From Saprolegnia diclina VS20 (Eukaryota > Oomycota > Saprolegniomycetes > Saprolegniales > Saprolegniaceae): a DNA stretch of 23,973 nucleotides. A program made the position numbers and the translations under genes. The first letter of the stretch is position 1, and every line of letters begins with the position of its first letter. Shown one piece after another: positions 1-8,983 of this stretch. Location: assembly GCF_000281045.1 (NCBI RefSeq), contig NW_008246086.1, positions 637,250-661,222 on the forward strand, in the 5' to 3' direction. The notes below the pieces were generated by a model. That model worked only from the letters and a program-made list of their open reading frames with translations, had not been told where the DNA came from and searched no databases.

Positions 1-1576
1 TTTCTGTGAACCCAAATTGGCAGCGAGTTGATCGTGGCCATGCGCGTGGAGATGGTAAAAGCAGTCGCGGCCAAGGAAATCGGGCTGGTTCAAGTCGGCG
101 CCAGCCGCGACGAGCTCGTGGAGAGCGTCCAGACGGCCATTCTGAGCCGCAATCATGGCGCCGGTGAGGCCAAACCGGTTGGGCAGAAACCACGGACAGA
201 GCGAAAGGGCAGCTCGGACGTCGTTGCTCGTCCCCCGCGCGCAGCACACGTGCAAAAGCATGTCGCCGACGGGTGACTCGTAGCGCGGACTGGCCGTCGT
301 ATGCGCTCGCAGATACGCAAAGATGGAGGGAATGGGCGCCGCGTCCAAGGCGCGTGCAAGCCCGAGCTCTGTCGCCGCCATGTCTTTGGCCTCGCGCTTG
401 GCGTCCAGTGCACAGCTACTGCTACACAGGGCCGCAGCGCCAAGGAACCCCGCGGCGTGGGCCAACGTAGCCGCCGTATCACCATTACGTGCCTACGCGT
501 ATGTATCTGGAGCTCCAGTGACACCCAATTGATGCGTACTTGGAGCGTCGGCGTCGCGCCACAGGTTAAAAGCACGCGTATTAGGGACAAAAAGTTGTGC
601 TTGGCTGCGACCATGAGCGGCGTCAGGCCAAGCGCGTTGGGTGCATTCACCTGCGCTGAAGATTGAGAGTCTCTTCTCTGCAGTGGAGCTCTACCAGGTC
701 GGGCGACAGCGCTAGGAGACGCTCGACGACGGCGACGCGCCCCTTCTCGCAGGCCACGAGCATGCCAGTGGCTCCGAATTTCGTCGCGTGAGCAAAGCAT
801 GTGGGCGGCAAGAGCGCTAGCGCGTGGAGGTCGTCGGCGACAATGGCTACGAGCAGCGCCGTCTTGCCGTCGCTCGTCTCAAAGCCGGGGTCGGCGCCGA
901 GCGCAAGCACGGCCCGCGCCACGGCCAAGTGGTTGGTCGCGATTGCGCAGATGAGCGGCGTCACGCCGTGCGCTTCCGAGTCCGGATCGGCGCCGTGCGC
1001 GATGAGATGCTCGAAGGCGTCGCAGTTGGCCTCGCGCAGGGCCGCCGCCATCTTCTGGGTCCATACGCCGCTCGACGCAAGTGCAATCTCGGTTCTCCAT
1101 CAGATCTTAGAGAAGAGTCCACTACGATCGAGAGAACGGTACCTCTTGGCTGCGTGGTGCTGCGCGACCGTAGCCAGACGCGCTTGGGCGACAGCAGCCG
1201 ATGCCAGTCGCGCATCATGGGCGGTGACGCGCCGCTGCAACTCGTCGATGCGACTCGCCGTCGAGTCGGCGCTCCCCGTGTGCACGTCGAGGTGATACGT
1301 CTGCAGACGTTTCCGCAAGCGTGTGGCCTCGCGAAAGCTTGCGATCGCCGCGTCATGAGCGCGTTGCTTGGCTTGCGCTTCAAGCGCGCAGTTCCAGGCG
1401 ACCGACGCCGCGTCCTCGAAGGCCATGGCCTCGTTCGCGCAGGCTTCTGCACGTCGTTCTTCCGAGGCGTCGCGTCGCCGCTGCTCTTGTCGCTTCTTGC
1501 CGGCGCGCGCGAGGGCTCTGGATCGGCGCTCGTGCCGCCGCCGGACTTTGGCTTCGTACGCGTCCAAGGCGTCCAT
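1..1576 (-). CDS. Coiled-coil plus ankyrin-repeat protein, 5' part of gene (3' end beyond window)
   Basis: Proposed exons on the minus strand are 1576-1143, 1094-695, 650-540 and 492 to the window edge, giving 479 codons in one open frame and still open at base 1. Residues 1-140 are charged, alanine-rich and probably coiled coil (start MDALDAYEAKVRRRHERRSR). From about residue 155 there are ankyrin units, seen as HLIAHGADP, GVTPLICAIATNHL, LALGADP, GKTALLVAIV, GLTPLMVAAKHNF and, in the last exon, GAMIAAQNGRLDALHELVAA. A 100-residue spacer separates two ankyrin groups. Introns of 48, 44 and 47 nt were placed by frame. Two of the joins restore textbook ankyrin sequence, for example DLVNAPNALGLTPL and LQARNGDTAATLAHA. 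The first intron needs an unusual GAG acceptor and is the least certain. Ankyrin repeats bind partner proteins; the sequence does not show which ones. No enzymatic domain is visible. Confidence 0.75.
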
Positions 1577-1595
1577 GTAAAGTTTGACGGTTGAT

Positions 1596-1596
<1 letters not shown>

Positions 1597-1652
<56 letters not shown>
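1597..1652. repeat. (TATC)14 tetranucleotide microsatellite
   Basis: Fourteen uninterrupted copies of TATC, or GATA on the other strand. The array starts 21 bases upstream of the minus-strand start codon at 1576, so it lies in the core promoter or 5' leader of the ankyrin gene. A perfect array of this length is expected to vary in copy number between isolates. Confidence 0.97.
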
Positions 1653-1654
<2 letters not shown>

Positions 1655-2425
1655 CGGGTACCCGTCAGGCGACGATGGACTGTTCGAGCCATGTGAATGG
1701 GAACGACTTACGTCCAACGCGTACCCTGTCCACGCTACCTGCCAAGAGAATGCGTTCAACCCTATGTCGAGGACTTGAGTGGGCTTCGCCTCCTCGTCAC
1801 ATGTGCGGTTGGCCATTGGTCGTCGCCACGAGCTCTGTTGTCGCCATGTCATCGCCTCTCGCCCGTCGCCACCTTTGCTCTCGGCGGCTGAGCGGAGTGG
1901 TGAAACCACAATCGTGCCTCTTCTCTGGCATCTTGGCAGTTGCCGCTGCGTTCTGGGAGCAGTCACACGTCCAGTCTCGGTCTCAACTGTCAACCAAGGT
2001 CGAGAGCAGACCTTTGTGATGGCAACGGATGTCGCGCAGCATGAGTGCGCACAGCGACTCTGCGATTTCGCAGAAGTGCGAAAGCTTGCAGTAGCTTGGG
2101 CACTGGTGCTGGCCTGAGCGTCAAGCACGTGGTTCAACGTTCGCATGGTCCTCAGGGGCCGCAACCTCGTTCGCGCTGGCTGTAGCATGCTGCTGGACCG
2201 TGGCATCGCGTCTGCGCTACTCCCATTGCTTCTTGGCGGTGCTCCTGCCGCCGACCACGGCCTCGTCGAGCTGGAATTGGGTCGCTGATGGCAACCGCCT
2301 TGCAGGAATCGGGTCGCTGCTGGCAACTGCGAGCGTGGAAGCGATCGATCGCATATGGGTCAGAAGGAGTCACTGTATTGCATTCCGTCGACCTCGTCTT
2401 CATCTATCTACTGCTCCATGCCTGC
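1653..2425. other. Intergenic stretch, no supported gene
   Basis: Open frames exist here on both strands, the longest about 228 codons on the minus strand. None shows a recognisable domain, and they are rich in Ser, Arg and Thr, as expected of shadow frames in GC-rich DNA. The only structure noticed is a pair of near-identical 15-base words, GTCGCTGATGGCAAC at 2281-2295 and GTCGCTGCTGGCAAC at 2313-2327. Confidence 0.5.
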
Positions 2426-2755
2426 TTAGCTCGTAAAGTACGTGCCCTTCTTGAAGCAGTCCATGCATAGTCTGTGGCGAAGCTTCTTCGTGCCGCAGTG
2501 CTCGCACGACTGGAGGTGCACGATGTTCTTGAGGCGCTTGGACGGATCGTTGTTGCGGATCTTCTTGCGCGACGGCGTCACCTTGGACTTGGGGCACGCG
2601 TGCCAGAGCGCGTCGTTGAGCTCATCGGCCTCGTGGTCGTGGTCGTGGTCGCAGGCGCCATGCGCAGCCAGCTCCATCTGGACCTGCGGGAACATGCTCC
2701 ACGTCGGAGTCTGCATGAGGCGACGGACGCTCGTGACAAGGCGCTGGAGAGCCAT
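2426..2755 (-). CDS. MRPL32: Mitochondrial ribosomal protein bL32m
   Basis: A 109-residue protein of the large mitoribosomal subunit. The C-terminal half is a clear bL32 domain: CPKSKVTPSRKKIR, then HLQSCEHCGTKKLRHRLCMDC. The two CxxC pairs form the family's zinc site. The N-terminus MALQRLVTSVRRLMQTPTW has no acidic residues and is rich in Arg, Leu and Ser, as expected of a mitochondrial targeting sequence; in yeast the homologue is matured by the m-AAA protease. The frame is open upstream to 3028, but the methionine at 2755 is preferred because it starts the presequence and gives a typical family length. An unusual acidic, His-rich linker (CDHDHDHEADEL) lies between presequence and bL32 domain. 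Single exon, same strand as the Sds3-like gene upstream. Confidence 0.9.
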   Translation of the reverse strand: MALQRLVTSVRRLMQTPTWSMFPQVQMELAAHGACDHDHDHEADELNDALWHACPKSKVTPSRKKIRNNDPSKRLKNIVHLQSCEHCGTKKLRHRLCMDCFKKGTYFTS

Positions 2756-3115
2756 TTCGACCTGCGAGGATTCTAGAGTAAGACGCTGCCACCAGTCGAC
2801 GACCGCCGGTCCGGAAAAACTCCGGCTTTCCACCGCCCAGTGCCAAAAAGGGGTAAACACGTTAAACACGAGTAAAACCCGTCGGGTGCTCCGTACTAGC
2901 AGTAGACACATGCTGCTCAAGCCATCCCGCCGACGCTTTACACGGTCGGTACGGAGGCAGCAGTTCATTCCGCTCTTTCCAATCAGCACTGCCATCCCAG
3001 TACCTACCGGTAGTACTGTCCGCTTCATCGGTTAAATCCATCCAAAGACGTTAAACTCGGCGCCACTGGGACAGAGAACGACAGCGAGGGCACCAAAGAC
3101 ACTATTGCGTATGCG
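2756..3115. other. Upstream region of bL32m / downstream of Sds3-like gene
   Basis: This 360-base gap separates the two minus-strand genes. The bL32m frame stays open through most of it (to 3028), so a longer N-terminus cannot be excluded, but the added residues look nothing like the family. No convincing promoter motif was recognised. Confidence 0.4.
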
Positions 3116-4361
3116 TTAAAAGGGTTCGCAGCGCACCCAGCCCGACGACTGGAGGCTCTTGACGCCCGAGTTGCCTCGCTGAAAGGGCATGATCGCACAG
3201 CGCTTCTCTTGGAGCATCTGGAAGAGGATGCGCGCCTTCTCGCCCGTGTTGAGGACAACGTAGAGCTACGCGCGTTACGAATAACTAATTAGCAAGAAGG
3301 GACGTACAGCGTCGTCCGTGAAGGACTGGATCGTGCCGACGTACTCGCGCTGCATGAGGTTGGACGAGAGGACGACCTCGTCACCCTCGTCAAAGAGGAA
3401 GTCGCCGCAACTGAGCACTCCCCGAGTGCACGACGTTGGCACTAAGTGCACAGTAAGATCAAGTCGCATCTTATAGCAGAAGGGTATACCTGGCGCCAGC
3501 GTGTCGTTGAGGACCGGCGTCGTCTTCCAGCTCCCGCAAATGGCGGCAACGTCGCTCTGGACCTCGGGCAGCGCGAGGCAACACTCGGACGGTTGCAACA
3601 AGCCTACAGCACCTCGGGATATTCCGAGCAAGGCAGAGCGGGAGAGTACCGTCGGCGAGCTTGGGCTTCTTGGCCACCGGCTCGTCAGCAGTATGGTCGG
3701 CGTCCAGCTGTGTGAGCTGCGCCGCGACATCGGCGAGCATGGCATGGACGTGGCTCATCATGTCGTACTTGATGCAGTCTTTCCCGGTTGCGTAGAGGTC
3801 CTCAGCCTTTTGATAGTCAAAGAGAAGTAGGTCCTGGACGTTCTTGAGCTGGAGCTCGCGATGCTGTCGCGCTGTCTGGAGCGCGCGGCTCCGGTCCTCC
3901 TTGAATTCGACGCACCGCCGGCAGTACTCGGCGAACGTACCATCTTCGATCATCTGAACTTTCTTCTTGAGCTCAAGCATGTGCTCCTTGAACTCGGCGG
4001 CGGTCTCTTCGTGGCCGTCGTTCTCGCCGTCGTCGTCGTCCGCGTCGTCGAGACGCGCCTTGCTCTTGCTTCCGTGCTTCTTCTCGTCGAGGATGTCGGC
4101 CTCGGCTTCTTCGATGTATCCTGTGAGCGCTTGCAAGAGGCCCTGCGCGGTGGCCTCCTTGTCGTCCGCGTCGTCTTCCGACATGGAGTCGTCGACGTTG
4201 GTGCTGTCGTGGTCCTTCTCTTGCTGCTGCAGCGAGCGCGATCGAGGTGGCGGCGAGCGCAGCCCGTTGCCGTGGCTGCCACTGTCGCCGTCAACGTCCT
4301 TGGAGCTACTGCTTGTCTTGGGCTTGCGGCCACGCTGTCCACCACGGCGAGATCGTTCCAT
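3116..4361 (-). CDS. Sds3/BRMS1-family protein (Sin3 histone deacetylase complex subunit)
   Basis: Four exons, 4361-3650, 3603-3490, 3441-3308 and 3265-3116, sum to 1110 bases (369 residues), with introns of 46, 48 and 42 nt. Residues 1-70 are basic, then Ser- and Asp-rich (nuclear, disordered). Residues 120-215 form the Sds3-like coiled coil: EHMLELKKKVQMIEDGTFAE, YCRRCVEFKEDRSRALQTAR, HRELQLKNVQDLLLFDYQKA. A basic KKPK follows at 231-234. The C-terminal part, with LFDEGDEVVLSSNLMQREYV, GTIQSFTDDALYVVLNTGEK and ILFQMLQEKRCAIMPF, resembles a small beta-barrel reader fold; this is inference. Family members scaffold and dimerise the Sin3-HDAC co-repressor. An in-frame ATG at 4406 would add 15 residues; 4361 is preferred because the basic run MERSRRGGQRGRKPK starts there. 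Assignment rests on the coiled-coil pattern without a database search. Confidence 0.75.
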
Positions 4362-4406
4362 CCTCGGCCGTGATCTTCGCCACAATTCAACTTTGGTCCA
4401 GCGCAA

Positions 4407-4977
4407 ACTCCGGCTCTAACGTACACTATTTACGGAGCAATATGCTAGAATAGAGTACAATTGGATCTTAGCTGGGACCAAGTGCCGAGAGCCATGCTCG
4501 AAGCATCGTCCAGCTTCCTTTGATGCTTTATCTCCTCCATAAACACTGTGTTTTGACACGTCCGCGGGCGCTCCCTGCAGCCATGAACACGAGTTTTCGA
4601 GTTTGCATTTACACTATAATCGTATTTAAAAAGTACTGTGCATAACGTGGCCGGTGACAAACCCGGAGACTGACCGTACTTCCATTCATTTGTACTCTTG
4701 CGCGCGTTGGCGGTGCACCGGTAGTCTCATGATCCCGCTCAAGACGACAAGGCACATGGGCGAGGGGACGAAGCGAGTCCAGGCGGCTACCATAAGCTGA
4801 AGGATTTCAAATCCTGGAGCATCATAGACACTAAATCACACTATTAAGGAATCTAAATGAATAGTGTTACCCAGTTGTCGTCTTCCGGAGCAAACCCGGT
4901 GGCCGGCCAAGGCCTCCAATCAATTGGCCGCTAAGGTGCTCATTTGAGCAACCCAATCGGTGCGAGCAACCTAGAGG
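4407..4977. other. Divergent intergenic region between Sds3-like gene and NOP9
   Basis: AT-richer than the flanking genes and without a supported gene. It holds a perfect short inverted repeat, AGGATTT-C-AAATCCT (4801-4815), and near NOP9 the CCAAT and initiator-like motifs listed separately. I looked for a tRNA around the 4801 hairpin and found no cloverleaf. Confidence 0.6.
4916..4957 (+). promoter_or_regulatory. Probable NOP9 core promoter: paired CCAAT boxes and initiator-like element
   Basis: CCAAT at 4916-4920 and its inverse ATTGG at 4923-4927 stand head to head with a two-base spacer. GCTCATTTGAGCA (about 4938-4950) starts like the oomycete initiator, whose known core is GCTCATT, and another CCAAT follows at about 4953. 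The initiator-like element lies about 35 bases before the NOP9 start codon. The match beyond GCTCATT is imperfect. Confidence 0.45.
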
Positions 4978-7193
4978 ATGGCGGACGAGACCCACAGCCA
5001 TGAGCGCCCCGAGTACGGCTACGTGCAGCATGATACCTTGTCATATGTGGTGCTCATGGCGACCTGCGTAGACGCGTGCGCCCGCGCCGCCTGGAGCCGG
5101 ACACGACCGCGTACCTCCTCGAGGTCAAGACGTCGCTGCTCGAGAGCCTCGGTGACGACGGCGACGATACCAAGTCGATTCTGCTCTGGAACGTCCTCGA
5201 AGAGCTGGCGCCGCGTATCGCAAGCGCGGCCTCGGACCGCCACGCGTGCGAGATCGTTGAAGTGCTCGTGGAGCACATGTCGCCGCGCCAGCTGAGCTTC
5301 TTCGTGCACAAGATGGAGGGCTACTACAGCCATCTCTGGACGAACCGGTACTCGTCGCACGTGCTCCAGCGCATTCTGTCCAAGGTCGGCGCCATCGTGC
5401 AGGCCGAAGTCGACGGATCGCTCGAGACCACCGAGGACGACGACGAACGCTCCAAGAACGTGCCAACGATGGCGGCGCTCATCGTGGCCATGTGCACCGA
5501 GGTCAAGGAGGAGTGGATCACGCTCGTCAACGACGTCAGCGCGTCGCATGTGCTGCGTGGCGTCCTCTGCGCGCTCGCGGGCCGCGCGCCTGTCGCTGAG
5601 AAGCGCGGCAAGAAGGGCAAGCACGGCGCCGTCAAGTTTGAAAACCTCCCGAAGAAAAGGTATGGCGATATTTACGCGAACTCGAAGCTCACGCGTCTGT
5701 AGCGACGACGAGAAGCTCAACGCGGTCCAGTACACGGTGCCGGAGACCTTTACGTCGACTCTCACCGACATTGTCGAGGTCATGATGGACGCGCCCGACG
5801 ACAAGCTCGCGGAGCTCATGTTCGACCACCACGCGGGTCCGTTCCTCTCGATCGCGGTCCGCGTCTGCCCCGATGCGCTGCGGCAGGACCTCGTCTTCCG
5901 CCTTCTCAACTGGGACGACGAAGAGTCGTCGAAGAAGCGGTTCTACGACTACGCCGGCGACACGGTCGCAAGTCACTTTCTCGAAGCGGTACTTGGTGTT
6001 GCTTCGAATGTCACTCGATACATTGATACTGTAGCTGTGCCAAACGGCGTCCGAAGGGCTCTGGACGAGCGTGTTTGATCGCTGCATGCAGAGCCGCCTC
6101 TTGGAATTTTCCGAGCACGCGATCTCCAACTACGTGGTGCAGAACTTTATCTCGCACGTGCCAAATGCAGAGTACGCCGACCTGGTCCTTGATGAAATGA
6201 AGGACGCGCTCTGGACGCTGCTCTCGATGCACCGCCCGGGCGTCATCTGGCGCCTCGCCGAGTGCTGCGTGCGCTTCAAGCTCCACTTTGAGCGCTTCTT
6301 CAACTCGCTCACGGCCGCGGTCGCCAAGCAGGAGAGCAAGAAGCCCGCCGCGGTGCAGAAGGACGTGGTGCCGGCGCTCATCGCACTCGAACTCTCCAAC
6401 TCGCAGGTATTATTGCCCTTGAAAATGCGATGAAAAGAGACTTACATAATTCTACCGTAGAACGCCAAGCTCTCGCTCAACGTGGCCGGCGCGCGCATCG
6501 TCGAGACGCTTCTGCAGTTTCCCGCGAGCATCACGGCGCCGCTCGTCAAGAGCATCCTCGGCCTGAACGGGCTCCAGCTCGTTGCGCTCTCCAAGGACTC
6601 TGTCGGCAGCCGCTGCCTCGTGGTATGTTGTCGTGTTGATAGCACTCGGCTCTCAGAAATGATTTTTTCAGGAGCCCATCTGGAACAGCGAGAACGACGA
6701 AGCTAAGATCGAGCTCTTCACCAAGTTCAAGGGCCAGTTTGGCACTCTTGCGATGGACCGCAACGGCGCCTTCTCGGTCATCAAGTGCTTCAACACCATG
6801 TCGCTCGAGTACAAGGTACACCATTGGCTCCCTCCAGTTGATACACTGATACTCTTGCGCAGACGATGATCGCGGAAGAGCTCTCGTTCATGGACGCCAA
6901 GCTCGTTGGCAACCATTTCGCGTCCATGGTCCTCACCAACTGCAACGTGCACGAGTTCAAGACGAACGAGGAAAAGTGGCGGTCGACTTACGGTACAATT
7001 CCGCGAAATATACGCTAACGATGCTGAGCACGCTCAACTAGAGCGCAAGCGCAAGGTCAAGGAGCTCTTCTCGGACCTCGTCGACGAGACGTCCACCAAG
7101 ATGCACAAGAAGCACAAGAAGGACAAGGCCGACAAGAAGGAAGCGACGCAGCCCAAGGCCAAGAAGGCCAAGAAGGCCAAGAAGTCCACGTAA
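4978..7193 (+). CDS. NOP9: NOP9-like Pumilio-repeat nucleolar protein
   Basis: Eight exons: 4978-5012, 5072-5659, 5703-5988, 6035-6406, 6461-6622, 6672-6815, 6863-6992 and 7042-7193. They total 1869 bases (622 residues), close to yeast Nop9. Introns are 59, 43, 46, 54, 49, 47 and 49 nt. Pumilio-type helices are spread over the whole length: SSHVLQRILSKV near residue 105, SASHVLRGVLCAL near 170, SNYVVQNFISHV near 334, GARIVETLLQF near 437, GSRCLVEPIW near 476, GAFSVIKCF near 512 and GNHFASMVLTN near 545. A lysine-rich tail (KKHKKDKADKK, KAKKAKKAKK) fits nucleolar localisation. Nop9 binds pre-18S rRNA near the ITS1 cleavage site and is needed for small-subunit maturation. The first exon is short (12 codons), and its 59-nt intron was set by phase. 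It is the only ribosome-assembly factor in the window. Confidence 0.88.
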
Positions 7194-7569
7194 TTACTAG
7201 ATCAACTCACTACTCTATCATCTCGTATTGTTGCGAGCGACCACACTCTGCAGGTTTATCCGAGCCGAGGCTGCGTCGCATGCGCATACCGCTTGAGGGA
7301 CGAGCAGTAAGCTCACGCGGAGCGACCATTCGGACGATGGCCTGTCTCTCGATGCGCGTTGTTGCAGGGCGGTGCGTGGGACATGGGCAGATACAATGTC
7401 CTCAAGGTCACCTTTGCATGGGCAGTCGGTCGGTGACCGTGCAGCGAGTCGGCTCGGTGGCTTGGTCTCCTTCCGTCAACATTGCGATCGGATCGGTGCG
7501 ACATGCGGCGAAGCTTCCGGAGCGTATCCGGCGGCCCCGTCATCCCGAGATTTCTGTCGCCGTTGCAGG
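7194..7569. other. Intergenic / 5' leader of PH-domain gene
   Basis: No independent gene supported. The PH-protein frame is open upstream with an in-frame ATG at 7396, but that extension has no recognisable sequence. A TTGCAG-G motif just before the chosen ATG at 7570 could equally be the end of an intron in the 5' leader. Confidence 0.4.
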
Positions 7570-8822
7570 ATGGTCGCCGAGTCGTCGCCGCTGTCGGCCG
7601 GAGCCTCCTTCCTGCATACCCCGCAGCCCCACCATGACATCCTCTTCTTTGGCACGCTCGACAAGCGGCGTACGTCCTTGGCCTCGTCCATTACATACCT
7701 CATGTGCATAGATGCGTAGGCGACGGCGCGGTCCGTGGCGGCTGGGTACGACGACGACGCGCTGCCTGTAAGGCTCATGCACGCGATGTAGGCGACGCGC
7801 CTCTTCCTTCTGACGTCGCAATGGCTTGTGTACTTTCGCCTCACGTCCAAGCTTGAGATTCTCGGCGAAGAGCGCGAGCGCGTCCACCTCAAATCGATCG
7901 CCAAGGTACCGCCGCCCTACCGCTGGCTTCTTGCTTAGGAGGATGCTGCGTAGGTGCGCGTGGCGGCCGAGTCCGAGGTGCCATCGGCCGCGGTCGAAGT
8001 TGCCAAAGAGTTTGTCTACCTCGAGATTACGCTGCAGTCGCACCGCGTGCTGCTCATGCGCACGTCGCGGAGCGAAGCCGCGGCCGTCGACACGTGGGTC
8101 GCAGCCATCAACGAGCAGCGCGAGGTGCTCCTCCAGCCGACGCCCAAGCTCATGTACTCGGGCACGGCCAAGGTACCGACGCCGGCGCCGACGCCCGTCC
8201 CGCCCGAGTCGACGCCCTCGACCGTCCACCGCTTTGACCACGCGATTGCGCTCGTCGGCATGGTCGACGACTACACGGAGCGCGAAGAGTTTGTCGTCGC
8301 CAAGAACGTGGCGTTCGGCCAGCGCATCGAGCTCGGCGTCGTCAAGCAGGGCGGCGCGTGCCTCCTCATGCTCGACGACGGCGGCGTCGCGCGCATCGGG
8401 ACGCAGGCGCTGCTCGGCAGTTGGGACGCCAACGAAACGTGCTGGGTCGAGTTTCTCGGCGCGTCAGTTCCCTGCGAGGTCGAAGTGTCGGTCTCGTGCC
8501 AGGTCGTCAAGCACACGCCGCCAATCACGCGTGCGTCCTCGGACGCAGCGCTCTTGGCGCCCTCGCCTTGGCACACGCTACTCCGCAAGGCCTCGGACGG
8601 TACGCTACGACGACATGTGAAAGGGACCAAGTTATGAGGGTAGGCGCGAGCCTCGGCTTTCTGTTGCTAGCGATCCTTGTGCATTTCATGTACGGCGTCC
8701 AGGGCTTCCACTGGTCGCACAAGGCGTGTCTCACGGCCGGCGCGGCGCTCGCGATCACGAGTCTCCTCCACAGCTCCGACACGACGTCGGCGACGCGGTC
8801 TGTGGTGTTCTGTGGCGGTTGA
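7570..8822 (+). CDS. PH-domain protein with C-terminal membrane anchor
   Basis: Proposed exons are 7570-7669, 7720-7745, 7792-7905, 7954-8599 and 8644-8822 (1065 bases, 354 residues), with introns of 50, 46, 48 and 44 nt. Residues about 25-120 form a pleckstrin-homology domain: ILFFGTLDKRRDGAVRGGWA, TRLFLLTSQWLVYFRLTSKL, VYLEITLQSHRVLLMRTSRS, ending with the expected helix Trp in VDTWVAAINEQ. The 26-base second exon is needed to build the GGWATR strand. Residues 140-290 match nothing I know (HAIALVGMVDDYTEREEFVV). The last exon encodes a hydrophobic stretch (SLGFLLLAILVHFMYG, about 298-313) and a second weaker one (ACLTAGAALAITSLL), so the protein is probably tail-anchored. PH domains bind phosphoinositides or proteins at membranes. 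If the last intron is kept, translation stops at 8635-8637 and the anchor is lost. A start at 7396 would add 58 residues. Confidence 0.75.
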
Positions 8823-8983
8823 AAGATTGATACGGTTCTAGATTGAAGCGGGCCGCCCGACGATCCCAGGCGTCGCTCATTCCCAAGGTGCAGCTGACGC
8901 TGATCGTGCATCAATGCCGCCGCACGGCCGCGGCCTCGTAGCACAGAGAAGATGTCAACTCTCACTACCTCAATAAGATTCGA

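Noticed and set aside
1640-2326. Minus-strand frame of about 228 codons
   Set aside because: No domain, Ser/Arg/Thr-rich, runs into the microsatellite; looks like random GC-rich sequence.
4798-4820. Hairpin AGGATTT-C-AAATCCT as a possible tRNA T-arm
   Set aside because: No matching acceptor, D or anticodon arms nearby and no GTTCRAN loop.
5689-6129. Minus-strand frame opposite NOP9
   Set aside because: Shadow of NOP9 exons 3-4; the sense strand has clear Pumilio sequence and splice sites.
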